A stretch of 64,000 bases of DNA, from positions 4,536,501 through 4,600,500 of the forward strand of contig NZ_CP060825.1 in assembly GCF_014489615.1 (NCBI RefSeq), given 5' to 3'. The DNA is from Streptomyces genisteinicus (lineage in GTDB: Bacteria; Actinomycetota; Actinomycetes; Streptomycetales; Streptomycetaceae). This document shows positions 33,898-41,613 of the stretch, one piece after another (the first letter of the stretch is position 1; each line of letters starts with the position of its first letter). The position numbers and the translations under genes are program-made. Below the pieces are notes generated by a model. The model saw nothing but the letters and a program-made list of their open reading frames with translations. It was not told where the DNA came from and ran no database searches.

Positions 33898-33940
33898 GCG
33901 GCCGTGCGGCACCCCGGGTCACCGGGTGCCGCACGGCCGC
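33898..33940 (+). terminator. Terminator hairpin after the mca unit
   Basis: GCGGCCGTGCGGCACCC pairs perfectly with GGGTGCCGCACGGCCGC (17 bp) around a nine-base loop. Confidence 0.85.
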
Positions 33941-34039
33941 CGCGCGACGCCGGGGCGCTGAGTGCCGCGCGTCACCCGGCCCGGGCGCCCGCACGTGGCC
34001 CGGGTGCCTGCAGTTCCGTGTGTGGCCCGGTCCGGGTGC

Positions 34040-34693
34040 TCACACGTCGACGTCCAGGCCCCAGGTGTCCAGGCCCGAGTGGACGTACGCGGTGCGGTCG
34101 CCGGGGGTGTCGCGGCACAGGGCTTCGCCGGTGTAGAGCGCGACGAGCAGGTCCTCTCCCCGCCACCAGGTGTCGGCCAGGCCCTCGACCTCGGGGACGG
34201 GGTCGCAGTCGGCCAGCGGGAGGGCGTCGACGCCGTCGCCGGTCACCTTGGTGATCCGCGACGACCACATCCGGGCGTGGTACGCGAGCGCCACGGACTC
34301 CACCCAGCCGTCGACCGAGGCGTGCAGCGGCGCCCAGCGCCGCGCGTGGACCCCGAACGAGTCGTCGGGGCCGATCAGGAACGAGAAGTCCACCGACGCC
34401 CGCTGCACCCCCGCCCCGAACCACCAGCCGTCGGCGTCCTCCTCCGGCACGTCCGGGTCGAAGTACTTCGGCCCGCCCTCGTAGCGCGGGGAGGGCGGCA
34501 GCAGCAGCCCGCCCCACCGCTCCTGGTACGCCGCCGTGCGGTCGATCTGCTCCGCCGGGATCCCGCGCTCCAGCCACCGCGCCCGGTGCTGTCCGACGGG
34601 GGTGACGTCCACCCGGACGCCGTGCCCGCCCAGCAGGGAGCGGGCCCGCCGGGACAGCCCCTCGGGGGTGCGGCCGACGAGGTTCAGTTCCAT
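34040..34693 (-). CDS. Conserved hypothetical protein
   Basis: This 217-residue soluble protein begins MELNLVGRTPEGLSRRARSLL and is rich in Trp (WGGLLLPPSPRYEGG, DADGWWFGAG, ADTWWRGEDLL). No domain, signal or membrane segment was recognised. The pattern looks like a real conserved protein rather than a chance frame: codon positions are GC-biased in the correct way and it lies between a terminator and a promoter region. The function is unknown. Confidence 0.72.
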   Translation of the reverse strand: MELNLVGRTPEGLSRRARSLLGGHGVRVDVTPVGQHRARWLERGIPAEQIDRTAAYQERWGGLLLPPSPRYEGGPKYFDPDVPEEDADGWWFGAGVQRASVDFSFLIGPDDSFGVHARRWAPLHASVDGWVESVALAYHARMWSSRITKVTGDGVDALPLADCDPVPEVEGLADTWWRGEDLLVALYTGEALCRDTPGDRTAYVHSGLDTWGLDVDV

Positions 34694-34784
34694 GCGGGGA
34701 CCCTACGGGCTGCCCGTCCGTGCCGGCCCGGCCGGCACGGGCGAAGCGGTGCCGCACCGGGCGGCGGACTCCGTCGGCTCGCCC

Positions 34785-34878
34785 CGGGCCGTTCCGCCTC
34801 CTCGGGTGTCCCGACCGGGCCGTTCTGGCTCCTCGGGTGTCCGTTCCCGGGACCGTTCCGCCTTCTCCGGCGCCCCGA
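34785..34878. repeat. Three imperfect ~31-bp direct repeats
   Basis: Units beginning at 34785, 34816 and 34848 share CGGG(C/A)CGTTC, then GCCTCCTCGGGTGTCC or a close variant; the third is the most diverged. They lie in the 310-base gap between the two divergent genes, which otherwise holds no gene. Confidence 0.7.
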
Positions 34879-34951
34879 CCGGGAGACGCCCGCCGCCGGG
34901 TGGGCGTCCGGCGACGACGCGACGGAGCAGTACCGGCCGCGTGCACGGCGC

Positions 34952-34968
34952 ATTACCCGCCACGTAAT
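34952..34968. promoter_or_regulatory. Palindrome upstream of TetR gene
   Basis: ATTAC and GTAAT (34952-34956, 34964-34968) form an inverted repeat with a seven-base spacer, 35 bases before the regulator's start. It is a candidate autoregulatory operator. Confidence 0.5.
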
Positions 34969-35003
34969 CGACGCGATGCGGGATCTCTGACAGGGTCGGG
35001 ATC

Positions 35004-35720
35004 ATGACCACTTCCGAAACTCCCGATTCCCGCCAGGACGGCCCCGAGGCGGCCGTCTCCCGGCTGAAGGCCGAGGCGGCCCACCGCCTCGCGGCCCGGC
35101 ACCGGGTCGACCTGGTCCCGGCCGAACTGGCGGCCGCGGCCGGCGTCGACCCGGCCCTGGTCGACGCGCGATTCCCGGACCGGGACGCCCTGTTAACCGA
35201 TCTTGTGCTGGCCGCCTACCACGCGATGGGCGACGCCGCGGAGCAGGGCGCGGCCGAGGCGGAGAAGTCCGGGGCCGACCTGCTGGGCCGCTGGGTCGCG
35301 TGCTGCGAGGGCGTCCGCGCGTGGGCCCTCGCCCGCCCCGAGGAGTACGTGCTGATCTGGGGCCGCCCGGTGCCCGGTTACGACGCCCCGCCGGAGACGA
35401 TGGCCGCGGGCGCCCGCACGGTACTGGTCCTGCTCGGCCTGGTCCGGGAGGCGTTGGAGGCCGGCGAACTCGCCGTGGACCATGTGCCCGCGCCCGAGCT
35501 GTCCGAGGGCATGGCCCGCACCATCGAGCCGCTGGCCCAGGGGATGCTCAACGGCCTGCCCACCCCGGTCATCACCCGCATGCTGATCGTCTGGACCCAG
35601 CTGCACGGCATGGTCGGCTTCGAGGTCAACGGCCACATCGCGGGTGTCGCCGCCGATCCGGCCGCCTTCTTCACCCACGCGGCCACCGCCATGGGCCAGT
35701 ACATCGGCCTGCCCCACTGA
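35004..35720 (+). CDS. TetR/AcrR-like regulator with WHG-type C-terminal domain
   Basis: This 238-residue protein has an N-terminal helix-turn-helix (LAARHRVDLVPAELAAAAGVDPALVDARFPDRDALLTDLVLAAYHAMG, about 30-75). Its C-terminal domain, with SGADLLGRWVACCEGVRAWALARPEEYVLIWGRPVPGY, is typical of the WHG group of TetR-like regulators. The recognition helix is less typical (VDARFPDRDALL instead of LYYHFPSKEAL), but the layout is clear. A short palindrome precedes it. The ligand and target are unknown. Confidence 0.85.
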   Translation: MTTSETPDSRQDGPEAAVSRLKAEAAHRLAARHRVDLVPAELAAAAGVDPALVDARFPDRDALLTDLVLAAYHAMGDAAEQGAAEAEKSGADLLGRWVACCEGVRAWALARPEEYVLIWGRPVPGYDAPPETMAAGARTVLVLLGLVREALEAGELAVDHVPAPELSEGMARTIEPLAQGMLNGLPTPVITRMLIVWTQLHGMVGFEVNGHIAGVAADPAAFFTHAATAMGQYIGLPH

Positions 35721-35915
35721 CCCCGTGACTCCCGGCAGCGCTTCGCCGGTTCCCCGCCGGGTCCCGACGCGCTGCGGGGGGCCGGCGGCAGCCCGTGAGG
35801 GTGCCGGTCCGGCGCCCGCACCGGGGCCCGGCAGAGGGTCCGGCCTGCGCGTCGCCGGGCGGGGTCGTCCCGCCCGGCGACGCGCTGCCGGCCACGCCCG
35901 GGGGCGTTGTGGCGG

Positions 35916-38900
35916 TCACTTCACCGGGACGCCCATCACCTCGCGGGCGTGGCGGCCCGGGACCAGGCCCAGGTCCCACGCCTGCCAGCCGTCCTCCAGG
36001 CGGACACCGCGCTCCAGGAGGAGCCGCAGCGCCTCCGCGCAGTCCTCCAGCTTGGGATCGCGCGACGGGTGCCGGGCCGACACGAGGCGCACCAGTTCCT
36101 CCTGGGCGACCACCGTGCCGACCTCCGTCCCGCCGGGCGAGGCGTACGGCAGCAGCGTGCAGCGCAGGAAGGCCGCCCAGTCGCCGCCGCGCCGGTCCTC
36201 GTACGAGGCGAAGAGCACGGCCGCCTCGTCGCACAGCGCCAGCGCCTGCGCGGCCCGCTTGTTGCCCGCGTCGATCATGGCCAGCTCCAGACATGTCCAC
36301 GCCTCGCCGTGCGCCACCTTGATCCGCGCGAAGTCGGCACGGGCGTCCACCAGGAGCTGCCGGGCGAAGCCGGAGTTCAGCAGGTTGCCGGTCTGCGCGG
36401 CCCGCTGGTCGCGGGTGACCCGTCCCGAGTGGTGGCGCGCGCACGCCAGGCCGTACACGTCCCGCATCCGCGAGAACATCCCGCGGGCCCGCTCCAGTTC
36501 CCGGACCGCCTCGTCCCGCCGGCCCTCCTCCTCCAGCGCCTGCCCCAGGTAGTACAGCGTCCACGCCTCGCCGCGGGCGTCCTCGTTCTCCCGGTGCCGG
36601 GCCAGCGCCGGCCGCAGCTGCCCGACCGCCTCGGACGGGTCGCCGTCGACCAGCCGGGCCCGCGCGAGCTGGGTGCAGGCCCACGCCTCGCCGCGGGCGT
36701 CCCGGGTCCGCCCGTACAGGTCCAGCGCCGCGCGCAGCGCCTCCTCCGCGGCCGGCACGTCGCCCATCCGCAGGCACACCTGACCCAGCTGGAACCGTGT
36801 CCACGCCTCGCCGTGCAGCGACTCGCCCTCGCGGTGCAGCCGCAGCGCCGTCTCCAGCAGCCGCAGCGCCTCCGCGAGGTTCGCCCGGTCCCGTTCCACG
36901 GCCGCCAGCGCGTGCAGTGACCAGGCCCGGTCTTCGGCCTGTTCCGGCGACGACTGGAGCGAGATCGCCTCGTTCAGCCTGGCCGCCGCCTCCGTCAGAT
37001 TGCCCTGGTGGTGCAGCGTGATGCCGAGCGAGCACAGCGCCAGCGCCGCGCCCGCGTCGTGCTGCGCCTCGCGGTAGAGACCCACGACCGACGACAGCGT
37101 GGTGCGCGCCTTGTCCAGCTCGCCGAGCTGGCGGGCCGCGATACCGGTGCGCCACCGCACCGACCGCTCCAGCAGCCCCTGGTCCACCGCCTGCGTCAGC
37201 TCGCTGATCTCGCCCAGGCGGTACAGGTCGCCGCGGAGCAGGCAGTAGTCGCACAACGCGCCGAGCAGCCCCAGCACCGCCTGCTGGTTCACCCCGTCCG
37301 CGTGCCGCAGCGCGGAGGTGATGAAGCTGGACTCGTCGTCCAGCCAGCGCAGCGCCGCGTCCAGGGACGGGAAGCCGTGCGCGCCGAAGTTCCCCGCCCG
37401 GGTGGACATCTTGCCGTCGACCATGCGGATCACCGCGCCCGCGAGATCCGCGTAGTTCTCGATCAGCCGCTCCTGCGCGGCCGAACGGTCGTCCGCGTCC
37501 TCCTCGTCCAGCAGCCGCGCCAGGGCGAACGCCCGCACCGCGTCGTGCAGCCGGTAGCGGCTCGCCCGCACCCGCTCGACGAGACCGGCGTCCGCCAGGA
37601 CGGTGAGCAGCCGCTGCGCCTCCTGCTCGTCGGCCCCCAGCAGCGCCGCCGCGGCGGCCGCGCCGAGCGAGGCGCGCCCCGCGAGGGCGAGCCGGCGCAG
37701 CAGCCGCCGCGCCTGGTCCGCCTGGTCCGTGTAGCGCAGCCACAGGGAGCGCTCCACCGGCTCCACCGGCCCGTAGGCCGCGAGGTCGGCCGCGAGGCGG
37801 CCGGCGCCGCGCTCCGCGAGCGAGGACCCGGCGATCCGCAGGGCGAGCGGCAGTCCGCCGCACAACTCCCGCACCCGGTCCGACGACTGGGCGTCGTACG
37901 GCGCCGTCTGCGCGCCCGCGGCGCCCGCCGTCTCGCGCAGCAGCTCCTCGGCGCCGGCCGCGTCGAGCGCCTCGACCGGCAGTTCGTGGACCCAGGCGGG
38001 GAGGTCGGCGGGCAGCGCGACCGGGCGGCGTGCCGTGACCAGCACCAGGGAGTCGGACCGCTCCGGCAGCAGGGTGCGCACCTGCTCCGGGTCGGCGGCG
38101 TCGTCCAGCACGACGGTGACCGGCAGACCGGTCAGGTGCTGGTGGTACAGCTCGCCGAGACGCCGCACCTGCTGCTCGGGCGACGACCGTTCCCGGAACA
38201 GCAGCTGTTCACGCGGTGCGCCGAGCCGGTTCAGCAGGTGCAGCAGCGCGTCCCGGGTGGACAGCGGGCGCCCGCTCTCGCCCCGCAGGTCCACCACGCA
38301 CGCGCCCCGGAACTGGTCCTTCAGATGGTGCGCGGCCCGCACCGCCAGGGTGGTGCGCCCCGAGCCGGGGTCCCCGTGCAGGACCACGAGCGTGGGCTTG
38401 GTCTCCGTCGACGCGCGGGCCGCGTGCACCCACTGCGCGATCCGCGTCAGGTGCTCCCGGCGGCCGGTGAACGGCCCCTGCGGCTCCGGCAGATGGCCGA
38501 ACGACTGCTCCAGCACCGACCGGCGGCGGGCGGCCGCGCTGCGGTCCGCGCCGCGCAGCCGCGGCGCGGGCGCCGTCTTCTTCGCGGGCCGGGCCGCCGA
38601 GGACAGCATCCGCTGCTGGTCCAGGTACGGCCGGATGCCCCGCACCTCCAGCGCGGTGAGCCACTGGAGCCGCAACTGCTCGGGCCCGCCCGGCTGTCCG
38701 GCGGCCGCCGCCCGCCGGTGGGCGGCCGGCCAGTGGGAGGCCGTCACCTTCGCCACCGTGGTCGCGGCCCCCGCGACCGCGACCACGGCGCCCGCGCCGA
38801 GGGCGGTGCCGGTGGCCGTGCCGAGTGCCATGTCCGCCCCCACGGCCGCAGCGGCGGCGACCGCGGTCACCAGGGCGGGGGTGCCGACGTGGCGCCGGGA

Positions 38901-39119
38901 GAACCTCTCGGACAGGGGCAGCGCACCGGCCTCGGCCTCGGCGAGCGCCTGCTCGTAGGCCGCGTACTCCTCGCCCGCGCTCGCGGCCAGGGTGTCCAGC
39001 TCCGCACGGGCCCGGGACAGCAGCAGCTGCCCGTCGGTCCGCCCGCCGCTGCGCCGCACTTCTTCCTCCACGGCCCGGCCCAGCAGCCGTTCCGCTTCGG
39101 CCCGATGGCTGTCCCGCAT
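35916..39119 (-). CDS. Large STAND-type NTPase with TPR repeats and two N-terminal helices
   Basis: This 1067-residue protein has a hydrophilic N-terminus, then two hydrophobic helices (about 80-97 and 106-123). An NB-ARC/STAND NTPase follows, with Walker A GDPGSGRTTLA (249-259), Walker B VVLDDA (336-341), a VTARRPVALP sensor region and a winged-helix part near 470-550. About ten TPR-like repeats (about 600-1045) end the protein. STAND proteins are switches that assemble when a ligand meets the repeats. Related NB-ARC-TPR proteins in Streptomyces are regulators or defence sensors, but the membrane helices are unusual for a transcription factor and there is no DNA-binding or effector domain. 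The role is unknown. Confidence 0.85.
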   Translation of the reverse strand: MRDSHRAEAERLLGRAVEEEVRRSGGRTDGQLLLSRARAELDTLAASAGEEYAAYEQALAEAEAGALPLSERFSRRHVGTPALVTAVAAAAAVGADMALGTATGTALGAGAVVAVAGAATTVAKVTASHWPAAHRRAAAAGQPGGPEQLRLQWLTALEVRGIRPYLDQQRMLSSAARPAKKTAPAPRLRGADRSAAARRRSVLEQSFGHLPEPQGPFTGRREHLTRIAQWVHAARASTETKPTLVVLHGDPGSGRTTLAVRAAHHLKDQFRGACVVDLRGESGRPLSTRDALLHLLNRLGAPREQLLFRERSSPEQQVRRLGELYHQHLTGLPVTVVLDDAADPEQVRTLLPERSDSLVLVTARRPVALPADLPAWVHELPVEALDAAGAEELLRETAGAAGAQTAPYDAQSSDRVRELCGGLPLALRIAGSSLAERGAGRLAADLAAYGPVEPVERSLWLRYTDQADQARRLLRRLALAGRASLGAAAAAALLGADEQEAQRLLTVLADAGLVERVRASRYRLHDAVRAFALARLLDEEDADDRSAAQERLIENYADLAGAVIRMVDGKMSTRAGNFGAHGFPSLDAALRWLDDESSFITSALRHADGVNQQAVLGLLGALCDYCLLRGDLYRLGEISELTQAVDQGLLERSVRWRTGIAARQLGELDKARTTLSSVVGLYREAQHDAGAALALCSLGITLHHQGNLTEAAARLNEAISLQSSPEQAEDRAWSLHALAAVERDRANLAEALRLLETALRLHREGESLHGEAWTRFQLGQVCLRMGDVPAAEEALRAALDLYGRTRDARGEAWACTQLARARLVDGDPSEAVGQLRPALARHRENEDARGEAWTLYYLGQALEEEGRRDEAVRELERARGMFSRMRDVYGLACARHHSGRVTRDQRAAQTGNLLNSGFARQLLVDARADFARIKVAHGEAWTCLELAMIDAGNKRAAQALALCDEAAVLFASYEDRRGGDWAAFLRCTLLPYASPGGTEVGTVVAQEELVRLVSARHPSRDPKLEDCAEALRLLLERGVRLEDGWQAWDLGLVPGRHAREVMGVPVK

Positions 39120-39693
39120 CTGCGTCCCCCGTCCCCCGGGAAGAGCCCGGTCCCGTGTGCCCTACCCATCTGTCGCGCCGTCAAGTGTCGTCCTCCGGGG
39201 GAGGAAGCGCGAGGGGTTCCGGCACGGACGCGGGGTCGGGGGCGGGGCGCGGCCGGGGCGGGAGCGGGTCGGGACGGCCCGGTCTCCGCCCGCGCCGCCT
39301 TGCACGGCGCGGGCCCCGGAGGGCGCCCGCACCGGTCGGCCGCGCCGCCACGAGCGGCGGTCCCCGGCGCCGCGTCCGCCCCCCGGTGCGGCGGCGGTTG
39401 CCGCGTGCGCCGGTCGCCCGGACGCGTACGGTGTCGTCCCTGCGCGGCACCGGACCCGGAGGACGTCCCGCCCCGCCCCGGGGCGGGACGTGGGTGACGC
39501 CGTGGGCGGCCGGCCCGGCCGCGGGCCGGGCGGCGGCTCCGTGCGTGCCCGCCTCCGGTCCGCGGGCCGGGCGGCGGTGAGCCGCCCCGGCGGGGCGCCC
39601 GCTCCGCCGGGCCCCGCCGTGCCCGGGGTCCGTCGCCGGCTTCGCGGGCGAGGGGGACACGATCGGGGGATGTTCCCACCCACGGCCTTCGAG
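39120..39693. other. Intergenic region, no gene seen
   Basis: This stretch of about 570 very GC-rich bases lies between two divergent genes. Open frames exist on both strands, but their proteins are low-complexity Arg/Pro/Gly chains typical of chance frames, and none has a ribosome-binding site or recognisable motif. The right end carries the iron box listed separately. Confidence 0.6.
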
Positions 39694-39712
39694 TTAGGTT
39701 AGGCTTGCCTTG
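39694..39712 (+). promoter_or_regulatory. Iron box (DmdR1/DtxR-type operator)
   Basis: TTAGGTTAGGCTTGCCTTG matches the actinobacterial iron-box consensus TTAGGTTAGGCTAACCTAA at 15 of 19 positions. It sits 19 bases before the DUF2470 start, where bound DmdR1 would block transcription in iron-rich conditions. Confidence 0.82.
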
Positions 39713-39731
39713 CTGACTCCAGGGGGTCCCC

Positions 39732-40442
39732 ATGCGTCATCGTCCTGCCCGCGCCGCCGTGCCCGCGCCCACCGCCGCGGAGCGCGTGCGCGCCGTCCTC
39801 GCCACCGCCCACTCGCTGACGGTCGTCAGCGAGGGCGTCCGCACCGATGTGCACGGCCTGGACGGGGCGGAGGCGCTCGGGCACTTCCACCTCCACGACC
39901 CCGACGAGCCCATCGGCCCGCCCGGGACCGGGCGCGTCCCCGTGCGGCTGGAGCTCACGGACGTCAGTCCCGCCCCGGTGCGCGACCGGATGCGGGCGCG
40001 GGTGACCCTGACGGGGCTGCTCGCGGGCCCGTTCGACCCCGCGTCGCGGGAGAGTACCTGCCTGGAGTTCGGGCAGGCCGTCCTGGAGGAGGACGGCCTG
40101 CGCCGCTACGTCACCCTGGCCGAACTCCAGGCGACCCCGCTCGACCCGGTCGCCGCCGGCGAGGCGGGCATCGTCACCCACTGGCTCGACGGTCACGGCG
40201 AACTCGCCGCGGTGCTGCTGCGCCTCGTCCGGCCCCGCCCGGCCGCCGGGATCAGGCGGGTCCTCCCGCTCGGCGTCGACCGCCACGGCGTCGTGCTGCG
40301 CATGGAGTACGCGCGGGGCCACCGCGACGCCAGGCTGCCCTTCGGCACGCCCGTCGACCGCATCGAGCAGTTCGGCCCCCGGATGCAGGCCCTCCTCGCC
40401 GCGGCCCGCCGGGCGGCCCACACCGACCGCCTGCCCATCTGA
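39732..40442 (+). CDS. DUF2470 protein, iron-regulated
   Basis: This 236-residue soluble protein begins MRHRPARAAVPAPTAAERVRAVLATAHSLTVVSEG. It ends with a region (about 150-235, LAELQATPLDPVAAGEAGIVTHWLDGHGELAAVLLRLV...VDRHGVVLRMEYARG) resembling DUF2470, the domain found at the C-terminus of HugZ-like haem-handling proteins. Standalone members occur near siderophore and haem genes in Streptomyces. The iron box just upstream means it is probably switched on when iron is scarce. A haem or siderophore-iron role is likely but unproven. No strong ribosome-binding site is seen. Confidence 0.8.
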   Translation: MRHRPARAAVPAPTAAERVRAVLATAHSLTVVSEGVRTDVHGLDGAEALGHFHLHDPDEPIGPPGTGRVPVRLELTDVSPAPVRDRMRARVTLTGLLAGPFDPASRESTCLEFGQAVLEEDGLRRYVTLAELQATPLDPVAAGEAGIVTHWLDGHGELAAVLLRLVRPRPAAGIRRVLPLGVDRHGVVLRMEYARGHRDARLPFGTPVDRIEQFGPRMQALLAAARRAAHTDRLPI

Positions 40443-40801
40443 GAGGGCGTCAGGCGCGGTCCCGGCCGGGGCCGCACCGCGCAGGGGGACGGCCGCGAAG
40501 GCCCCGCCCCCACGTGAGCCGGCATCCGGCGACGTACGGTCCCACGTCGCCGGATGCCCACCTTCCGGACGCCGCCTCCGACGCCGGGCGCGGGGGTTGC
40601 GGAGGCGGCAACGCGCCCGCCGCGTCCCGCAGGCGCTGCTGCGTCCCGCGGGGAGGCGGCGCGATGTCCGCCGGCGGTTACTCGAACGCCTGCTGCAGGC
40701 TGCGGCCTTGCGGAGGACGACGAGGTCTGCGTGACGACCCGGCAGGGCCGCGACGGCCGGCAAAGGGGCGGCGGCCACCCCGTCGACGTGCTCGCGGAGG
40801 T
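40443..40801. other. Intergenic region, no gene seen
   Basis: These 359 bases lie between the convergent DUF2470 and vapC genes. Open frames are present on both strands but show no recognisable motif or ribosome-binding site. The higher share of A and T near 40680-40760 could mark DNA that came in with the toxin-antitoxin pair. Confidence 0.45.
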
Positions 40802-41215
40802 CTACGGACGAGAGCCGTCTGTGAGCATCAGCGTCGGCTGCCCGGTGTGCCGGGCGATCGCCTCGAAGTCGCGGTCGCAGTGCAGCAGGGTGAGTCCCGA
40901 CAGCTCGGCCACCGCGGCGACGAGCAGGTCGACCGGTCCTGCGCTGCGGTGCTCGCCGTGGTCGACGAGCGTCTGCTGGACCTGAAGGGATCGCCGGAAC
41001 GCGGCGTCCGGGACCGGGGCGAAGGCGTAGAACCCGCTCAGGTACTGCTGCATCTGCTTGTGGTGCACGGACGACCGCGCCGAGCGCAGGACCTCCATCT
41101 CGGTGATCTCGCACATGCCGACCAGCCCGGAGTCCAGCGCTTCTCCCCACCCCCAGGCGTCCGCGCCGTCCCGCAGGAAGCGTGCCACCGCCGAGGTGTC
41201 GGCCAGATATCTCAC
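40802..41215 (-). CDS. vapC: VapC-type PIN-domain toxin
   Basis: This 137-residue PIN protein begins VRYLADTSAVARFLR with the first acidic residue (Asp6). It has ITEMEVLRSAR in the middle and the second acidic cluster SAGPVDLLVAAVAELSGLTLLHCDRDFEAIA near the C-terminus. PIN toxins cut RNA (often initiator tRNA) when not bound by antitoxin. The GTG start overlaps the antitoxin stop (GTGA), as usual for such pairs. It ends with the LTDGSRP tail seen in many actinobacterial VapCs. Confidence 0.9.
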   Translation of the reverse strand: MRYLADTSAVARFLRDGADAWGWGEALDSGLVGMCEITEMEVLRSARSSVHHKQMQQYLSGFYAFAPVPDAAFRRSLQVQQTLVDHGEHRSAGPVDLLVAAVAELSGLTLLHCDRDFEAIARHTGQPTLMLTDGSRP

Positions 41216-41460
41216 GCGGCGCGGCCCCGGTCGGGGTCGGCGGTCGGGGCTTCGCGGTAGGCGCCCTTGTCCATCAGGGCGCCGAGGTCCAGGGCCTCGG
41301 CAGCAAGGCGTTCCGCCGCGATGCGTGCCTCGTGGCGCCTGACCCGGTCGCTCACCTCGCGCAACGCGCGATTGACAGTGTCCTTCTTCGTCTTGGTGCC
41401 GAAGGCCTCCTGCGCCACGGCCAGGGCATCCTCGTCGATCTCGATGAGTGTCTTGGTCAT
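41212..41460 (-). CDS. vapB: VapB-type antitoxin
   Basis: This 82-residue protein begins MTKTLIEIDEDALAVAQEAFGTKTKKDTVNRALREV, a ribbon-helix-helix DNA-binding domain as in VapB antitoxins of actinobacteria. The C-terminal part (RLAAEALDLGALMDKGAYREA) is the likely toxin-binding arm. AGGAGG precedes the ATG. A short GTATATAC palindrome just upstream is the likely operator, so the antitoxin should control its own operon. Confidence 0.9.
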   Translation of the reverse strand: MTKTLIEIDEDALAVAQEAFGTKTKKDTVNRALREVSDRVRRHEARIAAERLAAEALDLGALMDKGAYREAPTADPDRGRAA

Positions 41461-41473
41461 GAGACCTCCTGTC

Positions 41474-41481
41474 GTATATAC
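41474..41481 (-). promoter_or_regulatory. vapBC operator/promoter region
   Basis: GTATATAC is a perfect 8-bp palindrome, 13 bases before the vapB start, inside an AT-rich patch (41471-41500) that stands out in this GC-rich DNA. It could hold the -10 box and operator. Confidence 0.5.
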
Positions 41482-41613
41482 AAAATCTAACACGGATATC
41501 CACGGGGAGGCAGGCCGTCCGCGCTTCGGTGCCCTTGCCCGTCCCACCTGCCCCTTTCCGCCCCGCCCCGTGGCGCACGGCTCCCGTCGGGAGTGGTGCG
41601 CGAGGATGGGGGC

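Noticed and set aside
39162..39683. Open frames of 150 to 240 codons on both strands before the DUF2470 gene
   Set aside because: Low-complexity Arg/Pro/Gly proteins, no ribosome-binding site and mutually overlapping; typical chance frames in GC-rich DNA.
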